Shown here: positions 8,817 to 17,943 of the stretch, piece by piece
How positions within the stretch are numbered: position 1 is the first letter of the stretch
Layout of the letters: every line of letters begins with the position of its first letter
Source: Tepidibacter sp.
Lineage (GTDB): Bacteria; Bacillota; Clostridia; Peptostreptococcales; Peptostreptococcaceae
Length of the DNA stretch: 41,908 nucleotides
Direction of reading: 5' to 3'
NCBI RefSeq assembly: GCF_025210165.1
Contig: NZ_JAOASI010000048.1
Coordinates: forward strand, 1 to 41,908
The notes under the pieces: generated by a model
Databases searched by the model: none
Told to the model about the DNA's origin: nothing
What the model saw: the letters and a program-made list of their open reading frames with translations, nothing else
Translations under genes and position numbers: made by a program

Positions 8817-9446
8817 CTAATTATTCTTTTCATTGAGTAAATACGATAAAGTAAATAAACTCTCAGTTAAGTGAACATTTTCAACTACTACATTCTCTGG
8901 TGAAACTAAATCCACTGGTGCAAAATTCCATATTCCACTTATTCCCGATTCAAATAATCTATCAGCTATATCTTGAGCCCTCTCCTTTGGTGTACATATT
9001 ACAGCTATTTTAATATCATTATTTTTTATATATTCTTCTATATCATCTATATCAAATATTTCTAAATCTCTTATCTTAAGCCCTATAAGTCTAGGGTTTG
9101 CTTCAAATAAAGCTTTTATTTTGAATCCAGATTTTTGGAATCCAGAATAGTTAGCAATAGCTTGCCCTAAGTTACCAGCTCCAACTATTATAGTATTGTA
9201 CCCTCTGTCTATACCTAATATTTTTCCAATTTCATTGTATAGTTCTTCAACATTATATCCATATCCTTGTTGTCCAAATCCCCCAAAGTTATTTAAATCT
9301 TGTCTTATTTGAGAAGCTGTAAAACCAATTATTTCACTTAATTCTTTAGATGAAATTCTATATATATCTCTATCTAATAAGTCTCTTAAGTATCTATAAT
9401 ATTTTGGTAATCTTCTTATTACAGCCATCGAAATTTGTTTAGACAT
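8817..9446 (-). CDS. rex: Redox-sensing transcriptional repressor Rex
   Basis: A 209-aa protein with an N-terminal winged-helix DNA-binding domain (about residues 1-80, containing LSEIIGFTASQIRQDLNNFGGFG) and a C-terminal NAD(H)-binding Rossmann domain (GAGNLG at 89-94; AVICTPKERAQDIADRL; GIWNFAPVDL). Rex senses the NADH/NAD ratio and represses fermentation and redox genes in anaerobic Firmicutes. ATG at 9446 follows AGGTGAAGGA. A consensus promoter lies upstream, with a Rex-like palindrome over its -10, suggesting autoregulation. Confidence 0.97.
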   Translation of the reverse strand: MSKQISMAVIRRLPKYYRYLRDLLDRDIYRISSKELSEIIGFTASQIRQDLNNFGGFGQQGYGYNVEELYNEIGKILGIDRGYNTIIVGAGNLGQAIANYSGFQKSGFKIKALFEANPRLIGLKIRDLEIFDIDDIEEYIKNNDIKIAVICTPKERAQDIADRLFESGISGIWNFAPVDLVSPENVVVENVHLTESLFTLSYLLNEKNN

Positions 9447-9473
9447 TCCTTCACCTACTTCATATAATTTCTT

Positions 9474-9510
9474 TTGATATAATTATAACAAACTCTTTTT
9501 TGTATGTCAA
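9474..9510 (-). promoter_or_regulatory. rex promoter with candidate Rex operator
   Basis: Minus-strand TTGACA (9505-9510), a 17-nt spacer and TATAAT (9482-9487) are perfect consensus hexamers. TTGTTATAATTATATCAA (9474-9491) covers the -10. It is an 18-bp palindrome with one mismatch and resembles the Rex operator TTGTTAAnnnnTTAACAA. The promoter is firm; the operator is a resemblance. Confidence 0.7.
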
Positions 9511-9591
9511 TTTCCATACCTACTATTATATCACATTTGTTGTCGATTAATACATATTTTTATCGATGTTTATTAATCTACTATACAAAAC

Positions 9592-9620
9592 TTGATTATA
9601 TCTTGTTTAAACTTTATAAT
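9592..9620 (+). promoter_or_regulatory. Promoter of the ABC-F gene
   Basis: TTGATT (9592-9597), a 17-nt spacer and TATAAT (9615-9620), 42 nt before the start codon. The leader is too short to hold an antibiotic-type attenuator. Confidence 0.8.
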
Positions 9621-9661
9621 TTTACTTAGATTTGTTTTAAATTAGTAGGAGGTTACAAATT

Positions 9662-11572
9662 ATGATTGTTCTATCGTGTAATAATATAAATAAAAGTTTT
9701 GGAGTAGATTCTATATTAAACAGTATAAGCTTTACAGTAAATGAAGGAGATAAAGTAGGTGTTGTCGGCATTAATGGAACTGGTAAAACTACTTTATTTA
9801 AGATAATATCAGGTGAATATTCTTATGATAATGGTGATATATACATATCAAGGGGTACTGAAATAGGTTATTTAGAGCAAAATATGAACTTTGAATCTAA
9901 AAATAATATATTAGATGAGGTTTTAACAGTTTTTAATGATCTTATAGATATGGAGCAAGAACTTCGTGATATGGAAACAAATATATCAATTCAAAGTGAA
10001 AAAATAGATTCTAAAGAGCTTGAAAAATTGATGAATGAATACTCTCGCAAGCTAGAATTGTTCTCTGATAAAAATGGCTATGGTTACAAATCAGAGGTAA
10101 AAGGAGTTCTTAAGGGACTTGGTTTTTCTGATGATGATCTGGACAAAAACGTTAATATATTGTCAGGAGGAGAAAAAACCAGAGTTCTTCTAGCTAAGCT
10201 TTTACTTAAAAAGCCTACACTCCTTTTACTGGATGAGCCTACAAATCATCTTGATACAGACGCTGTAGAATGGCTTGAATTTTTCTTAAAGCAGTACAAA
10301 GGAAGTGTTCTTATAATTTCTCATGATAGATACTTCTTAGATCAAACTGTGAATAGGATATTTGAGCTTCATAACAAGACTTTAAGTGCTTATAATGGTA
10401 ATTATTCTGAGTTTGTAAAAAAATCAAAAATAGAAAAAGAAATAGAGCAAAAAAAATATGAAGATCAACAAAGAGAGATCAAAAGGCAAGAAGAAGTTAT
10501 CGAAAAATTAAAATCCTTCGGAAGAGAAAAGCAAGTTAAAAGAGCTAGAAGTAGAGAAAAAGCTCTTGATAAAATAGATGTTTTAAAAAAGCCTGATGCA
10601 GCTGCTAAAAAGGCTCGTATTAGATTCGAGCCATGTATATCTAGTGGTAATGATGTATTAGGTGTTGAGACTTTATCTGTTGGATATGATGATAATATAT
10701 TGTTTAAAAATGTTGATTTCAATATATATAAAGGTGAAAAAGTAGCCCTTATAGGTCCTAATGGAATAGGTAAATCTTCATTATTTAAGGTTTTAATGAA
10801 TAGTTTAGAACTAATAGAAGGACAATTCAAATTAGGTAAAAATGTTAATATAGGTTATTTTCATCAGGAGCAAAAGACTCTTAATTTAGATAATACTATA
10901 ATTGATGAAATTTGGAATGAAAATAAATCACTTCAGCAAAGTACCCTAAGAACTATGCTTGCAGCATTTTTATTTGAAGATGAAGATGTATTCAAAAAAA
11001 TATCAACCTTAAGTGGAGGAGAAAGAGCTAGAGTAGCCCTTTTAAAGCTTATGCTTTCAAAGTCTAATTTTTTACTTTTAGATGAGCCTACAAATCACTT
11101 AGATATAAACTCTAAGGAAGTGTTAGAAGAAGCCTTATCTAATTATGAAGGTACTTTATTCGTGATTTCACACGATAGATATTTCTTAAATACTGTTGTA
11201 GATAAAATAATTCTTCTAGGACCAGATGGAATAAAAGAGTATCTAGGTAATTATGATTACTATATAGAAAAGAAAAAACAATTAAATGATATTACAACCG
11301 AGACAGTTGAAGAAAAAACTAAAACTCAAATAAAAGAAGAAAAAAGAAAAGAAAGAGAAAAGAAACAATCTGAAAAAAAATTAAGAGTTCAAAGACAAAA
11401 TATAGAAAAAGAAATAATGGAAGTTGAATCTGAAATAGAAAATCTAAATGAACTTATGTGCCAAGAAGATGTTTATTCTAACCCTGAAAAGTCAAAAGAG
11501 GTTACTTCTAAAAAATCTGAACTTGAAACAGAATTAGAAAATTTATATGAATCATGGGAAGGGCTTATTTAA
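9662..11572 (+). CDS. ABC-F family ATP-binding protein (ribosome-associated, YdiF-like)
   Basis: A 636-aa protein with two ABC ATPase domains and no membrane segments, the ABC-F layout. The first domain has GINGTGKTT (about 36-44), LSGGEKTRVLL and LLLLDEPTNHLD. The second has GPNGIGKSS, LSGGERARVAL and LLLDEPTNHLD. The linker between them is a charged helical hairpin (about 245-320, the P-site tRNA-interacting motif), and the C-terminal 100 residues are a coiled coil (QIKEEKRKEREKKQSEKK). Length and C-terminal coiled coil fit the YdiF/Uup-type group. Housekeeping members act on translating ribosomes; a resistance role cannot be excluded, but there is no resistance-type leader or mobile context. 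Confidence 0.93.
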   Translation: MIVLSCNNINKSFGVDSILNSISFTVNEGDKVGVVGINGTGKTTLFKIISGEYSYDNGDIYISRGTEIGYLEQNMNFESKNNILDEVLTVFNDLIDMEQELRDMETNISIQSEKIDSKELEKLMNEYSRKLELFSDKNGYGYKSEVKGVLKGLGFSDDDLDKNVNILSGGEKTRVLLAKLLLKKPTLLLLDEPTNHLDTDAVEWLEFFLKQYKGSVLIISHDRYFLDQTVNRIFELHNKTLSAYNGNYSEFVKKSKIEKEIEQKKYEDQQREIKRQEEVIEKLKSFGREKQVKRARSREKALDKIDVLKKPDAAAKKARIRFEPCISSGNDVLGVETLSVGYDDNILFKNVDFNIYKGEKVALIGPNGIGKSSLFKVLMNSLELIEGQFKLGKNVNIGYFHQEQKTLNLDNTIIDEIWNENKSLQQSTLRTMLAAFLFEDEDVFKKISTLSGGERARVALLKLMLSKSNFLLLDEPTNHLDINSKEVLEEALSNYEGTLFVISHDRYFLNTVVDKIILLGPDGIKEYLGNYDYYIEKKKQLNDITTETVEEKTKTQIKEEKRKEREKKQSEKKLRVQRQNIEKEIMEVESEIENLNELMCQEDVYSNPEKSKEVTSKKSELETELENLYESWEGLI

Positions 11573-11586
11573 TAAGCCCTATTTTT
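11559..11586. terminator. Terminator between ABC-F gene and tsaD
   Basis: AGGGCTTATT and AATAAGCCCT form a 10-bp stem with a 1-nt centre, overlapping the stop codon of the ABC-F gene and followed by ATTTTTG on the plus strand. It also lies just past the tsaD stop on the minus strand, so it probably serves both convergent genes. Confidence 0.75.
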
Positions 11587-12598
11587 GTCCAAGCTTTAGA
11601 TTTGGAACTGCATTTAAACTAAGATCATCTACTTTACCATTTATATAGTCATAATAAGCTGCACATCCTATCATAGCAGCATTATCTGTACATAAATCTA
11701 GGGATGGATATTTAACATCTATATTATGTTTTTTACATTCATTTACTAGCATTTCTCTAAGTCCAGAGTTTGCTGCCACTCCTCCAGCTAAAACTATTTT
11801 GTCATACCCCTTTTCCTTTGCTGCTTTTATAGCTTTGTTTGTAAGTACTTCTACAACACTTTGCTGGAATGATGCCGCAACATCTTCAACTATTATATCC
11901 TCATTTTTCATCTTTTTTGCATTTAGGTAATTTAGAACAGATGATTTAAGCCCACTAAAGCTAAAATCATAGCTATCATCTTCTAAATATATTCTAGGGA
12001 ATTTAATACTATCTTTATTTCCTACCTTAGATAATCTATCTATTATAGGCCCTCCTGGATATCCAAGCTTCATCGCTCTTGCTATCTTATCAAATGCCTC
12101 CCCTGCTGCATCATCTCTACTTCTTCCAAGTATCTCGTATTTACCATAGTCTTTAACCTCAGCAAGATGAGTATGTCCACCAGATACTATAAGGCATATA
12201 AAAGGAGGCTTTAATTCTTTATCCTGTATAAAATTAGCACTTATATGTCCCTCTATATGATTAACTCCAACTAAAGGCTTGTCAAGTGCAAATGACAGAG
12301 CCTTTGCTGTAGATAGTCCAACAAGTAAGGCTCCTACAAGTCCTGGTCCATGTGTTACTCCTATTATATCTATATCATTAAATGTCATGTTAGCTTCATC
12401 TAAAGCACTTTGAATTACAGCATCTATATTCTCTACATGCTTTCTTGAAGCAACTTCTGGAACTACTCCTCCAAATTTTTTGTGAAGGTCTATTTGAGTT
12501 GCAACTATATTAGATATAACTTCTCTTCCATTTTTAAGTATGGCAGCTGAAGTTTCATCACAACTACTTTCTATTGCTAAAGTTATTATATCCTTCAT
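11579..12598 (-). CDS. tsaD: tRNA N6-adenosine threonylcarbamoyltransferase TsaD
   Basis: A 339-aa ASKHA-fold enzyme that transfers the threonylcarbamoyl group to A37 of ANN-decoding tRNAs. Family signatures are [15 protein letters not shown], the metal-binding [12 protein letters not shown] (HxxxH), [28 protein letters not shown], and [13 protein letters not shown]. The start at 12598 is chosen because AAGGAGAG is correctly placed; the longer in-frame form from 12628 would overlap rimI by 28 nt. It is the last gene of the tsaE-tsaB-rimI-tsaD cluster, which holds nearly the complete bacterial t6A machinery; tsaC is not in the window. Confidence 0.97.
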   Translation of the reverse strand: MKDIITLAIESSCDETSAAILKNGREVISNIVATQIDLHKKFGGVVPEVASRKHVENIDAVIQSALDEANMTFNDIDIIGVTHGPGLVGALLVGLSTAKALSFALDKPLVGVNHIEGHISANFIQDKELKPPFICLIVSGGHTHLAEVKDYGKYEILGRSRDDAAGEAFDKIARAMKLGYPGGPIIDRLSKVGNKDSIKFPRIYLEDDSYDFSFSGLKSSVLNYLNAKKMKNEDIIVEDVAASFQQSVVEVLTNKAIKAAKEKGYDKIVLAGGVAANSGLREMLVNECKKHNIDVKYPSLDLCTDNAAMIGCAAYYDYINGKVDDLSLNAVPNLKLGQK

Positions 12599-12600
12599 AT

Positions 12601-13059
12601 TTACTCTCCTTTTTCTATATCTTTCCACATAATAAGTGCATCCTCCTGAGTATCAGTGTAATATCCAGGTCTTATTCCAGATAATTTAAAACCGTATTTT
12701 TTATATAAACCAATAGCCGTATCATTTGATTTTCTAACCTCAAGAGTCATAGATACTACGTTGTTTTCTCTGCATTCATGTATTAAAGCTTCTACTATTT
12801 TATTACCATATCCTAGACCTCTATGATCAGGATGGACAGCAACATTTGTTATATGGCCTTCATCTACTATTAACCATATTCCTGCATATGCTACTATTCT
12901 TGAATTTTTTTCTATTACCTTATATCTAGCAAGTTTATTTTTAAGTTCTTTTTGTAAGGAGTTCTTTGTCCACGGAGACTTAAAGCAAAGTTCTTCTATT
13001 TCAACTAAATCATCTATATCTTTTTCTTCTAAATCTCTTATAACTATATTATTTTCCAT
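12601..13059 (-). CDS. rimI: Ribosomal protein S18-alanine N-acetyltransferase RimI-like
   Basis: A 152-aa GNAT acetyltransferase. The acetyl-CoA-binding core is [23 protein letters not shown] (motif A, Q/R-x-x-G-x-G/A), followed by [29 protein letters not shown], the characteristic RimI stretch. It is translationally coupled: its ATG at 13059 lies inside the end of tsaB, and tsaD starts 2 nt after its stop. RimI genes regularly sit in this cluster. In such clusters the substrate is assumed to be the N-terminal alanine of S18; other N-termini are possible. Confidence 0.93.
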   Translation of the reverse strand: MENNIVIRDLEEKDIDDLVEIEELCFKSPWTKNSLQKELKNKLARYKVIEKNSRIVAYAGIWLIVDEGHITNVAVHPDHRGLGYGNKIVEALIHECRENNVVSMTLEVRKSNDTAIGLYKKYGFKLSGIRPGYYTDTQEDALIMWKDIEKGE

Positions 13060-13765
13060 CTTCCTTTAACCTCTTCATCTTTTCTTCATATTGAACCTCT
13101 GCCTGAGATTTTCTTATATAATAAGGTACTACTTCGTAATGAGTTTTTGTATCACCTTTTTTGAATTTATCAATACCTATTTCACATACGCTAGATGCTC
13201 TTGATGATTTATGAGCATTAGGAGCTATATATACATTATCTATATTTTCAAAAACTTCTTTATGTAAGTCTACACCTTCTCCAATTAATATAAATTCTTC
13301 TAATGAAGATTTAAGCTCCTGAGCTAAATCATCTACTTTTTTTACGTCTATATCCTCTATTTTTAATAAAAATTCTTTATCCCAAGAATATTTGCAAGTA
13401 TAAACCTGATTTTTTTGTGCATCTATCATAGGGCATATTGTTTTATTTGTCATACTCATATTAAAGGCAAGTGCTTCAAGTGAATTTACTATAGTTATAG
13501 GTATATTTCTTACATGAGCTATAGCCTTAGAAGTAGCAACCCCAATTCTAAGTCCTGTGAATGACCCTGGACCTACACATACAGATATCAAATCTATATC
13601 ATCAGCACTCATTTCATTTAATTTAAACATATTCTCAATTATAGGCATGAGTTTTTGTGAATGTGTTTTGTTGTTATTTATAGTGTATTCTGATATAAGC
13701 TTATCATCTTCCATAATAGCAACTGATGCAGCCTTTGAAGATGTATCAATTCCAAGTACCTTCAT
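13049..13765 (-). CDS. tsaB: TsaB, t6A biosynthesis scaffold (YeaZ)
   Basis: A 238-aa inactive ASKHA-fold partner of TsaD. It opens with KVLGIDTSSKAASVAIMED and contains SVCVGPGSFTGLRIGVATSKAIAH, the most diagnostic block of the family. It pairs with TsaD and TsaE in the threonylcarbamoyl-transfer complex in the cytoplasm. Its ATG shares its A with the TAA of tsaE (TAATG), so the genes are translationally coupled, and its end overlaps rimI by 11 nt. Confidence 0.96.
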   Translation of the reverse strand: MKVLGIDTSSKAASVAIMEDDKLISEYTINNNKTHSQKLMPIIENMFKLNEMSADDIDLISVCVGPGSFTGLRIGVATSKAIAHVRNIPITIVNSLEALAFNMSMTNKTICPMIDAQKNQVYTCKYSWDKEFLLKIEDIDVKKVDDLAQELKSSLEEFILIGEGVDLHKEVFENIDNVYIAPNAHKSSRASSVCEIGIDKFKKGDTKTHYEVVPYYIRKSQAEVQYEEKMKRLKEDGK

Positions 13766-14217
13766 TATTTAATTATCTCCTTTACTATGTTCTCGTAATG
13801 TTTACCATAAGCAGTAAGTATCATTTCTCTACCATCATCTTTGTAATTAAGTTCTATATTTATGTATTCATCTGGAAGTATATCTTCTATTAAATTAGCC
13901 CACTCTATAATACATATACCTTCACCGTATACATACTCTTCAAATCCTATCTCATACATGTCTTCACTAGATGATATTCTATATACATCAAAGTGATAAA
14001 GAGAATATCTTCCATCATATTCATTCACTATAGTAAAGGTAGGGCTTGTAATATAATCATCTACTTCAAGCGCCTTTGCTATACTCTTTGTTATAGTAGT
14101 TTTTCCAGCACCTAAATCTCCTATTAGGCAAACTACATCGCCTTTATTTAAAAGTTGTCCCAATCTATATCCAATTTCACTAGTTTCTTGTTCATTCTTT
14201 AAATATATAGTTTCCAT
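13765..14217 (-). CDS. tsaE: TsaE, t6A biosynthesis ATPase
   Basis: A 150-aa P-loop ATPase. The Walker A motif GDLGAGKTT is at about residues 33-41, and TSPTFTIVNEY, LYHFDVYR and CIIEWA are the other family blocks. It drives cycles of the TsaB-TsaD complex. The start at 14217 is preferred over the longer form from 14286: a GGAG site precedes METIYLKNEQ, and the extra 23 residues run into the promoter. It is the first gene of the t6A operon. Confidence 0.95.
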   Translation of the reverse strand: METIYLKNEQETSEIGYRLGQLLNKGDVVCLIGDLGAGKTTITKSIAKALEVDDYITSPTFTIVNEYDGRYSLYHFDVYRISSSEDMYEIGFEEYVYGEGICIIEWANLIEDILPDEYINIELNYKDDGREMILTAYGKHYENIVKEIIK

Positions 14218-14269
14218 GTTTTTGCTCCTATCCAACCTTAGTTTTGACCAAATAATTACTATGCACCTT

Positions 14270-14298
14270 ATTATATCAAAAAACACGAAAAATTATAA
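14270..14298 (-). promoter_or_regulatory. Promoter of the tsaE-tsaB-rimI-tsaD operon
   Basis: Minus-strand TATAAT (14270-14275) preceded by TGA, an extended -10, with a weak TTATAA -35 at 17 nt (14293-14298). It lies between the ribU terminator and tsaE. Confidence 0.6.
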
Positions 14299-14304
14299 TA
14301 ATAC

Positions 14305-14338
14305 AAAAAACAGAAGCCATGAATATTATTCACGGCTT
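14305..14338 (-). terminator. Terminator of ribU
   Basis: Minus-strand AAGCCGTGAAT and ATTCATGGCTT form an 11-bp stem (14314-14338, one G-T pair) followed within 4 nt by a run of T residues, 20 nt after the ribU stop codon. Confidence 0.85.
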
Positions 14339-14358
14339 TTATTATCCTTTTATTAAAT

Positions 14359-14961
14359 TTACTTTATTATGCAAGAAACCTTCTTGTACAATATAGCTGT
14401 AATAACAGACATTACAATCCCTTTGAATATATTAAACGGTACAACTCCATATAATATCAAAGTCTTAACATCTACTATATTCTTGTTTACAACAGTTCCC
14501 ATTTGAATTATTGCATCTATTGGAAACAAATTTGCATAAAACGGAATAAGTATATACTGATTAGCCAAAGCTCCAATTATACTCATACCTATTGTTCCTA
14601 TTAAACATCCAATTATAGCATTTTTCTTACTCTTTTTAAGATGGTATATTCCAGAGGATATAAATACGAAAGCTCCCCCTATTAAAAAATTAGCTATTTC
14701 TCCAACACCATTCGTAGAAGTCTTTGTTACAAAGTGTAATATATTTTTTATAAGTTCTATAAACACTCCAGCCACTGGCCCTAGAGCGAATCCTCCTATT
14801 ATAGCTGGTATATCAGAAAAATCTAATTTCAAAAATCCTGGTGCAAATACTACTGGAAATTCAACAAACATTATTAAATATGAAATAACAGATAAAATAG
14901 ATATTTTTGCTAAAACAGATGTAGTAAAAAGACTCTTTTTTGTAGTAACTTGATTATACAT
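14359..14961 (-). CDS. ribU: Riboflavin ECF transporter S component RibU
   Basis: A 200-aa membrane protein with about five to six hydrophobic segments. It contains the RibU pattern FPVVFAPGFLKLDFSDIPAIIGGFALGP and EIANFLIGGAFVF, plus a final segment VVPFNIFKGIVMSVITAILYKK. It binds riboflavin on the outer face and works with a shared ECF energising module that is not encoded here. The FMN riboswitch directly upstream supports the substrate. ATG at 14961 follows GGGAGG, close behind the expression-platform hairpin. Confidence 0.95.
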   Translation of the reverse strand: MYNQVTTKKSLFTTSVLAKISILSVISYLIMFVEFPVVFAPGFLKLDFSDIPAIIGGFALGPVAGVFIELIKNILHFVTKTSTNGVGEIANFLIGGAFVFISSGIYHLKKSKKNAIIGCLIGTIGMSIIGALANQYILIPFYANLFPIDAIIQMGTVVNKNIVDVKTLILYGVVPFNIFKGIVMSVITAILYKKVSCIIK

Positions 14962-14981
14962 ACTATACCTCCCAAATAATT

Positions 14982-15008
14982 AAAGCCTGAAGATATTCTA
15001 CAGGCTTT
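14982..15008 (-). terminator. Expression-platform hairpin of the FMN riboswitch
   Basis: On the minus strand AAAGCCTG and CAGGCTTT form the ends of a hairpin between the aptamer and the ribU start, followed by AATTATTT and then the GGGAGG site. ATCTTCAGG inside it repeats the sequence at the 5' end of the aptamer, so it can swap partners with the aptamer's 3' P1 strand. The T tract is weak, so both transcription and translation control are possible. Confidence 0.65.
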
Positions 15009-15043
15009 ATAATCAAGATATATAAATACATATAATATATATC

Positions 15044-15154
15044 AATCTTCTTTTATCCAGACTCTACTGTCGGCCTTGGAATCTAACCAAGTCTGCCATC
15101 AAATGGCTCGCGGGCTTTACCGCCGGTCGGGAATTTCACCCTGCCCTGAAGATT
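15044..15154 (-). ncRNA. FMN riboswitch (RFN element)
   Basis: The minus strand carries the conserved blocks ATCTTCAGGGCAGGGTGAAA, TTCCCGACCGGCGGTA, GCCCGCGAGCC, CCGACAGT and AGTCTGGAT...AGAAGAT in the right order. The closing P1 stem is AATCTTC with GAAGATT. FMN binding should turn off the riboflavin transporter downstream. Confidence 0.98.
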
Positions 15155-15183
15155 ATCTTCATACTTTTTAATTGTATAATATT

Positions 15184-15212
15184 ATATTAATACTTTTCTG
15201 ATAATTTGTCAA
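15184..15212 (-). promoter_or_regulatory. Promoter of ribU
   Basis: Minus-strand TTGACA (15207-15212), a 17-nt spacer and TAATAT (15184-15189). It lies within the 3' end of the amidohydrolase gene, overlapping its stop codon, and would start transcription about 23 nt before the aptamer. Confidence 0.75.
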
Positions 15213-16359
15213 AGTAAACTATCTCACCATCTATTATAGTACATATAACTTTACTTTGAATATCAAGTGGATGATTATTCCATATAACTATATCTGCATC
15301 TTTTCCAACTTCTATAGATCCGATTTTATCGTCAAGTCCTAAAACCTTAGCAGGATTTATAGTTATAGCTTCTATAGCCTTATCCTTATCCATTCCAGCT
15401 TTTACTGCAAGAGATGCACAAAGAGGTAGATATTGAATCGGAACAACAGGATGATCCGTCATTAAACAAACATTAAGTCCTGCATTTGATAAAATTCCTG
15501 GTGTTTCAAACGTTAAATTTCTAAGCTCTATCTTGCATCTTTCTGATAAAGATGGACCTACAAGAACTGGATAGTTTTCTTTAGTTAAATGTTTTGTTAT
15601 TAAGTGACCTTCAGTACAATGATCAATCGTAAGATCTAGATTGAATTCTCTTGCTATTCTAATAGCTGTAAATATATCATCAGCTCTATGTGCATGAGCT
15701 TTAAGTGGTATTTCTTTCTTCAGAACAGGAATTAACGCTTCTAACTTAATATCATATTCGGGTCTATCACAATCCTCATCTTCTTGATAATCTATCATGT
15801 CTTCAAGATAAAACTTTGCTCTTTTTAATGTTTCTCTAAGTAGAGCTGCTGTTGCCATTCTTGTTTGTGGAGTTTTGTCTTCTTTTCCATATGCTGATTT
15901 AGGATTTTCTCCAAAGGCTATTTTCATTCCTATCGTCTTTAAAACCATATCATCTATTCTGTCTCCATATGTTTTTAAAGCTACAAACTGTCCTCCCATT
16001 ACATTGGCACTTCCAGGACCACTTGCTACAGTAGTTATTCCACCCTCATATGCTTCTTTAAAATTTCTATCCATTGCATTAATAGCATCAATAGCACTTA
16101 AATGAGGTGTTATAGGATCTGTTTCTTCATTTCCATCAGCACCTTCATACCCCATTCCATCTTCCCACATTCCAACATGAGTATGAGGGTCTATAAAACC
16201 TGGAAACACATAATTTTCTTGTGCATCTACAACTTTCACATCAAGAGGCACTACTATATCTTTTCCGATTTCTTTTATTTTACCATTTTCTATTAGTATA
16301 TCTCCTTTTACAATTCCATTAGTTACTGTATTTATTTTAGCATTTTTTATACATAACAC
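15187..16359 (-). CDS. Metal-dependent amidohydrolase (imidazolonepropionase-like)
   Basis: A 390-aa amidohydrolase-superfamily enzyme with a TIM-barrel catalytic domain. Metal ligands are visible as PHTH (H59 and H61), a histidine in KAHAHRADD, DHCTEGH, and the aspartate in MTDHP. The C-terminal GLDDKIGSIEVGKDADIVIWNNHPL is the usual closing beta-sandwich stretch. Such clostridial proteins are annotated as amidohydrolase or imidazolonepropionase-like; the substrate cannot be decided here. GTG at 16359 starts inside the previous gene, a 13-nt overlap with the histidine kinase gene, so the two are translationally coupled. Confidence 0.88.
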   Translation of the reverse strand: MLCIKNAKINTVTNGIVKGDILIENGKIKEIGKDIVVPLDVKVVDAQENYVFPGFIDPHTHVGMWEDGMGYEGADGNEETDPITPHLSAIDAINAMDRNFKEAYEGGITTVASGPGSANVMGGQFVALKTYGDRIDDMVLKTIGMKIAFGENPKSAYGKEDKTPQTRMATAALLRETLKRAKFYLEDMIDYQEDEDCDRPEYDIKLEALIPVLKKEIPLKAHAHRADDIFTAIRIAREFNLDLTIDHCTEGHLITKHLTKENYPVLVGPSLSERCKIELRNLTFETPGILSNAGLNVCLMTDHPVVPIQYLPLCASLAVKAGMDKDKAIEAITINPAKVLGLDDKIGSIEVGKDADIVIWNNHPLDIQSKVICTIIDGEIVYFDKLSEKY

Positions 16360-17933
16360 TCTGCATTCTCCTCTCTTATAGGCAGTCTTATTTCAAACTT
16401 AGACATATGACCTTTAATAGAAGTAGCTTCTATTTTTCCTCTGTTTACCTCTAGATTTTTCTTAACTACACTAAGACCAAGTCCTGTACTTTTTTGTTTT
16501 GTCGTAAAAAATGGTTCAAATATTTTATCCAATATCTCTTTGTCCATTCCTTTTCCTTCGTCTATTATTTCAATTAATACTTCATTCTTTATATCATAAG
16601 TATTTATATATATATTTCCACCTTTTACCATAGAATCTACCGAATTTAATATCATATTTACAATTGCTTCTCGTATATCAGATTCTTGTGCGAATATAGT
16701 TTTTTTACTATTTAGATTGGATACTATGTCTATATTGCTGCCTTTTATATAAGCCATATTTTCCCATTTAGGTCTCGTAGTCTCTATAGCTTTTTTAATT
16801 ATATCATTTATTAATACATATTTCTTATCTTCTTTTATATTCCTAGAGAAATCCTGCAAGGTTTTAACCTTATATATAGCCTCATTAGCTCCATCCTCAA
16901 TTATTTTTATATACTCTTTTATGCTATATGCCTGTTTATTTATACTAAGCAACTGAGTATATCCCTTTATTATAGAAAATATATTGTTAAGATCATGTAC
17001 TATTCCTCCAGCAAGTTCTCCAGTATATCTTATATTTTTATCTGTCTTTTTAAGAAGCTTCCCTTCTTCTTTTTCCTTTATAGCGTATATTATATCTCCT
17101 AAACTCTTACATATAACATCTATTATATATTCATCTGCTCTTTCTTTATTATAATTTTCTCGATATCCAAGAGTCAATATTCCAACTATTTCTCCATTAC
17201 AGTGTATTCTATAGCTATAAGTCATATCTATATTAGAATAAGAGTATTCTTTTTCTATTTTTTTATTATTACTAAATAAAACTGTTATAGAACCATAATC
17301 CGCTTCTGTTATTTCAAGTACAGTTTCTATAGAACTATTTATTAATTTCTCAAGATTACTCTCAAAACTAAAATTTATTATAGAATTATTTAAAATTTCT
17401 AGATTTCTTTTATTTTTTTGAAGATTCAGATTATCTATTTTAGATTTTTTTATAGATTTTAATAAAAATTTTATATTGCTTAGTTCTTTAATATCTATCA
17501 TCTGTCTTTTATTTTCGCCTTCAAATATTAATTTATTATATATAGATAAAAATTTATCTATAAGGTCGAGTTCAAAATCCATTATGTTAAAAAATGCTAA
17601 TATCTTATAATTTTTATCTGTTATAATATTCATATATTTATTTATATTCTCTGAAATATAATATTTATATTTATCTATCCAATCAGAAGTTATAACTATA
17701 CTCATATTCAAATACTTCTTATCTCTTGTATATTCTTCTACTTCAAATTCATCTTTTTCTATAACAATCACATCATCATCACTATAACTGCCTATAGATT
17801 CAAGTACTGTTTTATATCCTAAGAATATACATTTACTATTGTTATCTAATGCTTCATCTATAGTCTCTTTCATCAAATCAACTGCAAATAACTTAGATGA
17901 ACCTATGACCCCTATATTTCCCCACTGAAACAT
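16347..17933 (-). CDS. Cytoplasmic sensor histidine kinase with GAF-like region
   Basis: A 528-aa kinase with no clear membrane segments. Residues 1-150 form an alpha/beta domain reminiscent of MEDS/DcmR-type sensory domains, about 185-285 look like a GAF domain, and the kinase core follows. H313 in GGIVHDLNN is the phospho-accepting histidine, IREAIVNMILNSVDSM is the N box, DEGKGMDKEILDKIFEPFF the G1/F region and GLGLSVVKKNLE the G2 box. It lies 10 nt after a second kinase with the same domain order, and upstream of the amidohydrolase. No separate response regulator is encoded nearby; its partner may be the receiver domain on the neighbouring kinase. Confidence 0.9.
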   Translation of the reverse strand: MFQWGNIGVIGSSKLFAVDLMKETIDEALDNNSKCIFLGYKTVLESIGSYSDDDVIVIEKDEFEVEEYTRDKKYLNMSIVITSDWIDKYKYYISENINKYMNIITDKNYKILAFFNIMDFELDLIDKFLSIYNKLIFEGENKRQMIDIKELSNIKFLLKSIKKSKIDNLNLQKNKRNLEILNNSIINFSFESNLEKLINSSIETVLEITEADYGSITVLFSNNKKIEKEYSYSNIDMTYSYRIHCNGEIVGILTLGYRENYNKERADEYIIDVICKSLGDIIYAIKEKEEGKLLKKTDKNIRYTGELAGGIVHDLNNIFSIIKGYTQLLSINKQAYSIKEYIKIIEDGANEAIYKVKTLQDFSRNIKEDKKYVLINDIIKKAIETTRPKWENMAYIKGSNIDIVSNLNSKKTIFAQESDIREAIVNMILNSVDSMVKGGNIYINTYDIKNEVLIEIIDEGKGMDKEILDKIFEPFFTTKQKSTGLGLSVVKKNLEVNRGKIEATSIKGHMSKFEIRLPIREENAECYV

Positions 17934-17943
17934 AATACTCCTC

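Noticed and set aside
13557-13772. 71-aa plus-strand ORF over tsaB
   Set aside because: Antisense to a well-identified gene, no ribosome binding site.
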